DNA of 64,000 nucleotides. Source: Mucilaginibacter sp. PPCGB 2223. Lineage in GTDB: Bacteria > Bacteroidota > Bacteroidia > Sphingobacteriales > Sphingobacteriaceae. The stretch is taken from positions 1,364,001 through 1,428,000 of the forward strand of contig NZ_MDJS01000001.1 of NCBI RefSeq assembly GCF_001705515.1, written 5' to 3'. Both the position numbers and the translations under genes were made by a program. Each line of letters starts with the position of its first letter. Position 1 is the stretch's first letter. Positions 61,680 through 64,000 of this stretch are shown piece by piece. The notes beneath the pieces were generated by a model, which worked only from the letters and a program-made list of their open reading frames with translations, did not search any database and had not been told where the DNA came from.

Positions 61680-62698
61680 AATTTCAGCAAGGTTAATTCG
61701 ACCGTATACTCATTTTCAGTTTCGGTTATCTTTAAGATATGCTTTTCGGGATAAAGCAGTTCAAGCCTGCGCCTGGTATTGGCAATACCCAGGCCCGACG
61801 ACTTTTCGGAATGATTGATAAACGAATCTTTTGTATTAAATATCCTGAAATACAGGTTACCATCGGCAAACTTTAATCTAATATCGATACTGTTTTCGCG
61901 GCTTTCGTTAAAGCCAACGTACTTAAACGCGTTCTCGATAAAATTAATAAATATCAGGGGCGCAACCTTCATATTGCCGCTTACCTCATTGGCGCAGAAC
62001 GACACGTTGATCCTTTCATCGATACGGCCTTTCTGTAACGAAATATAGTTACGCATATAGTTAATCTCGCGGTCGAGTTCTATCTGCTCAACATTGCATT
62101 CGTAAAGCTGGTAGCGCAGCATTTCCGAAAACACGAGCAGCATCTCACGTGCCGGTTTATTTGTTTTATCGATATGGGCGTAAATCGAATTAATAGAATT
62201 AAACAAAAAATGTGGGTTGAACTGCGCCCTTAGAAAATTAAGTTCGTTATCCGAATTTTCTTTCTCAATCTGTTCGATATACCGCTGCGAACTTATCTTT
62301 TCGGTGATGAGTTTGGTTACTAATATCAGCACAACCCAAAAAAGGATATTGACAAACGAATCCGAAAAAACCTTAACAAAATTAAACTGACTGACGTCTA
62401 CCCTGAAAAGATATTTATTTACCAGAAAAGATACAGGTACCCGAGCCATTGCCCCTGCCAAAATACCGGCTAAAAAACACAGCCCAAAAGCAAGGTATTT
62501 TTTACGGTTGAGTAACGCGGGTACCGTAAACAGCGAATTGTAATAATAATTACCTGCTATAAAAATCAGGTAGCAAAACTGTATCGTAAGCGCATGGGTA
62601 AATACCAGCGTGCCGTTCCTGAAAATAAATATCCAGAAAAGATAGGCCAGCAGCCAAAAGCCAAGATGATATATTAATTTGTTACTTCTCAAAAACAC
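61670..62698 (-). CDS. LytS/YehU-type sensor histidine kinase
   Basis: 342 residues. Four hydrophobic segments occupy the first ~130 residues. A short coiled linker leads to the His_kinase domain with the phosphoacceptor His163 (LRAQFNPHFLFNSINSIYAH) and a compact HATPase (PLIFINFIENAFKYVG, GLGIANTRRRLELLYP). No sensory domain other than the membrane part is seen. It is cotranscribed with the LytTR regulator. Confidence 0.94.
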   Translation of the reverse strand: MFLRSNKLIYHLGFWLLAYLFWIFIFRNGTLVFTHALTIQFCYLIFIAGNYYYNSLFTVPALLNRKKYLAFGLCFLAGILAGAMARVPVSFLVNKYLFRVDVSQFNFVKVFSDSFVNILFWVVLILVTKLITEKISSQRYIEQIEKENSDNELNFLRAQFNPHFLFNSINSIYAHIDKTNKPAREMLLVFSEMLRYQLYECNVEQIELDREINYMRNYISLQKGRIDERINVSFCANEVSGNMKVAPLIFINFIENAFKYVGFNESRENSIDIRLKFADGNLYFRIFNTKDSFINHSEKSSGLGIANTRRRLELLYPEKHILKITETENEYTVELTLLKLWF

Positions 62699-62728
62699 TT
62701 GTCAAATCCGCACTAAAGATAATGATAA

Positions 62729-63163
62729 TCATTTGGGTTCGGCCCCATCGGGGAAGGGCTGGCCTTTGTGGCAGGTTGTACATTGTACCACCAAGCCAGT
62801 GTCGCCCAGCTTCGGATGTTTATTTTTCAGCCATCTTTTGTTCAGGTCGAGTGTCATACGCATCATCGTACGCGCTATTTCCTTTTCTGGCTTCGCATCG
62901 CTGGCAAAATCCAGGCCATGCCCATCTTTGTTATTAGCATGACAAAATCCACAGCTAACCCCTATCCCGTCTTCAAAATCATCGGCCATAATACTTTGCA
63001 GGTCGCGCGAGCTGATATCTTTCGGCAACACTTTTAAATTGGTATAAAGCTGCTTATCGGCGGGCTTTTTATCGTCTGCCGTTTTCTTGATGGTTGCTGC
63101 CGTTGTAATACTTACAATAGCAGCAAGAGCACCAATAACGCAAACTTTTCTGTTTAGCTTCAT
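62729..63163 (-). CDS. small dihaem c-type cytochrome, exported
   Basis: 144 residues with a signal peptide. Two haem-binding motifs are visible: Cys71-GF-Cys74-His75 and Cys128-TT-Cys131-His132. The sequence between them resembles the reaction-centre cytochrome-c-subunit-like family common in Bacteroidota (MADDFEDGIGVSCGFCHANN). It is a periplasmic electron carrier of unknown partner. It starts 10 bp after the YceI gene and is probably in one operon with it. Confidence 0.9.
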   Translation of the reverse strand: MKLNRKVCVIGALAAIVSITTAATIKKTADDKKPADKQLYTNLKVLPKDISSRDLQSIMADDFEDGIGVSCGFCHANNKDGHGLDFASDAKPEKEIARTMMRMTLDLNKRWLKNKHPKLGDTGLVVQCTTCHKGQPFPDGAEPK

Positions 63164-63173
63164 CTTAATCGTA

Positions 63174-63719
63174 TTAAGCTTTCTTAGCAGTTACATTAAT
63201 AAACACTTCCAGTTCATCGGATACGGTACTTGTGCCGCCAACTCCAAAATCCTTCCGGTTCATCTTAAACGAACCTTTAAAAACAAAACCGTCGCCGCTT
63301 TGAGTTGCCTCGAACGGGAACTTGATTGGTTTTGCCTTCCCTTTAATAGTGAGTTGCCCGTTAAACAGGTAGGTACCGCTCCTTATGTTGGTAATCTGTG
63401 TAGATGCCAGTTTGATACGGGGATAAGTCTTTACATCAAAAAAGCTATCGCCTTTTAAATGCTCATCGCGCAGGCTGTTGTCGGTATTAACGGTAGCCGA
63501 GGCTACCGTTACGTCGAAACTGCTGGCAGCGAGGTTTTGGGGGTTGAAATTAATCGCCCCCTCAAAACCTGTAAAACTGCCATCCACGCCAAATCCTAAA
63601 TTTTTTATGGTAAATTTCAGGGTCGAGCCCTGCTCTGCCGGCTTGTATTGTGCCCGGCTCACGTTTGCTGCGCCGATGATCAGCAACAGCATCATTATCT
63701 TTTTCATTACAAAACTCAT
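63174..63719 (-). CDS. YceI family periplasmic lipid-binding protein
   Basis: 181 residues. A signal peptide ends at NVSRAQ. The YceI lipocalin-like barrel is shown by STLKFTIKNLGFGVDGSFTGFEGAINF, SLRDEHLKGDSFFDVKTYPRIKLAS and LTIKGKAKPIKFPFEA. YceI proteins bind isoprenoid or polyprenyl lipids. The start at 63719 overlaps the stop of the preceding phosphoesterase gene as ATGA, pointing to translational coupling; ATG 63707 is an alternative. Confidence 0.92.
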   Translation of the reverse strand: MSFVMKKIMMLLLIIGAANVSRAQYKPAEQGSTLKFTIKNLGFGVDGSFTGFEGAINFNPQNLAASSFDVTVASATVNTDNSLRDEHLKGDSFFDVKTYPRIKLASTQITNIRSGTYLFNGQLTIKGKAKPIKFPFEATQSGDGFVFKGSFKMNRKDFGVGGTSTVSDELEVFINVTAKKA

Positions 63720-64000
63720 TTATCGCCTTCAATTAATGGTGAGTCGGTAATCGCCAGGGTGTGATCGTGTTCTACATAATTTACGCTGGTTAAACCTAAA
63801 TAGCTGCGTAGTTTTTCGGCGGGCACTTTCATCGGGCCGGGAGCCGGGGCCGAGCCTGGCGCCGGTTGCGGGAAAGCCGTCGAATTTGCGGTGTGGAAGG
63901 TTATGTTGCCTTCAACTTTTTGTATAGTTTGGTGGATGTGGCCGTTCAGTACCGATACCGAACCGAAACGTTTTAGCAAGGCCAGTACCTGTGCGCTATC
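63716..64000 (-). CDS. metallophosphoesterase, C-terminal fragment
   Basis: The frame is open to the right edge, so the gene starts outside the window. The visible part reads VLNGHIHQTIQ, the conserved GHxHQ metal-binding block of calcineurin-like phosphoesterases, and continues with HTANSTAFPQPAPGSAPAPGP, a Pro-rich stretch, to the stop TGA at 63716-63718. It precedes YceI and the cytochrome with a 4-bp overlap, suggesting a three-gene operon. Confidence 0.8.
   Translation of the reverse strand, partial: DSAQVLALLKRFGSVSVLNGHIHQTIQKVEGNITFHTANSTAFPQPAPGSAPAPGPMKVPAEKLRSYLGLTSVNYVEHDHTLAITDSPLIEGDK

Overview
The window looks like chromosomal DNA of a Bacteroidota bacterium in the Sphingobacteriaceae, probably close to Mucilaginibacter or Pedobacter. 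This is inferred from gene families and signals, not from a search. It has a SusC/SusD pair, TonB-dependent receptors with carboxypeptidase-D-like N-terminal domains, a LytTR/LytS-type two-component system, a GH92 mannosidase, many lipoproteins, and at least eight exact copies of the Bacteroidota -7 promoter element TAnnTTTG. Shine-Dalgarno sequences are mostly weak or absent. No tRNA, rRNA, CRISPR array, prophage or intact insertion sequence was recognised.

Layout. 1-9.7 kb: end of purE, a PQQ-propeller lipoprotein, a TetR/thioesterase cassette, a TonB receptor preceded by a short leader ORF ending in four Cys codons, topoisomerase IB, a Y-family polymerase and a fructosamine-kinase-like gene. 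9.7-16.3 kb: lepA, folD, a Rieske protein with a lipoprotein, queE and an OmpA/PD40 protein. 16.3-21.5 kb: a three-gene ABC importer, then an aminotransferase/omega-amidase pair. 21.7-31.4 kb: GH92, PPK2, a class A penicillin-binding protein and a protease-propeller-barrel fusion. 31.4-36.1 kb: a fasciclin protein, an exported MsrB, a GIY-YIG protein opposite a LexA-like S24 regulator, and bioF-bioD. 36.1-44 kb: SusD/SusC, 3-hydroxybutyryl-CoA dehydrogenase and argS. 44.4-51.2 kb: an arginine/citrulline/proline catabolism neighbourhood (arginine deiminase, ctlX, arginine decarboxylase, proline dehydrogenase). 51.3-58.6 kb: S4 protein, aroB, an M1 peptidase, a TPR/histidine-kinase-like gene split by a stop codon, and an MFS pump with its TetR regulator. 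58.6-64 kb: an SGNH/MBOAT O-acyltransferase pair, LytTR/LytS, cytochrome c, YceI and the end of a metallophosphoesterase.

Regulation is the most informative part. Five copies of ATACC-N4-GGTAT flank two paralogous TetR cassettes about 55 kb apart. Two copies of TACTAA-N5-TTRGYA lie before the S24 regulator and a third lies inside the promoter of the Y-family polymerase, which suggests a small damage-response regulon. The TonB receptor leader encodes MQSFAACCCC and sits in a 5' leader with a recognisable promoter and a possible pseudoknot, as expected for cysteine-responsive control. Several dispersed intergenic repeat families were found, including two copies of one ~100-bp element in opposite orientation.
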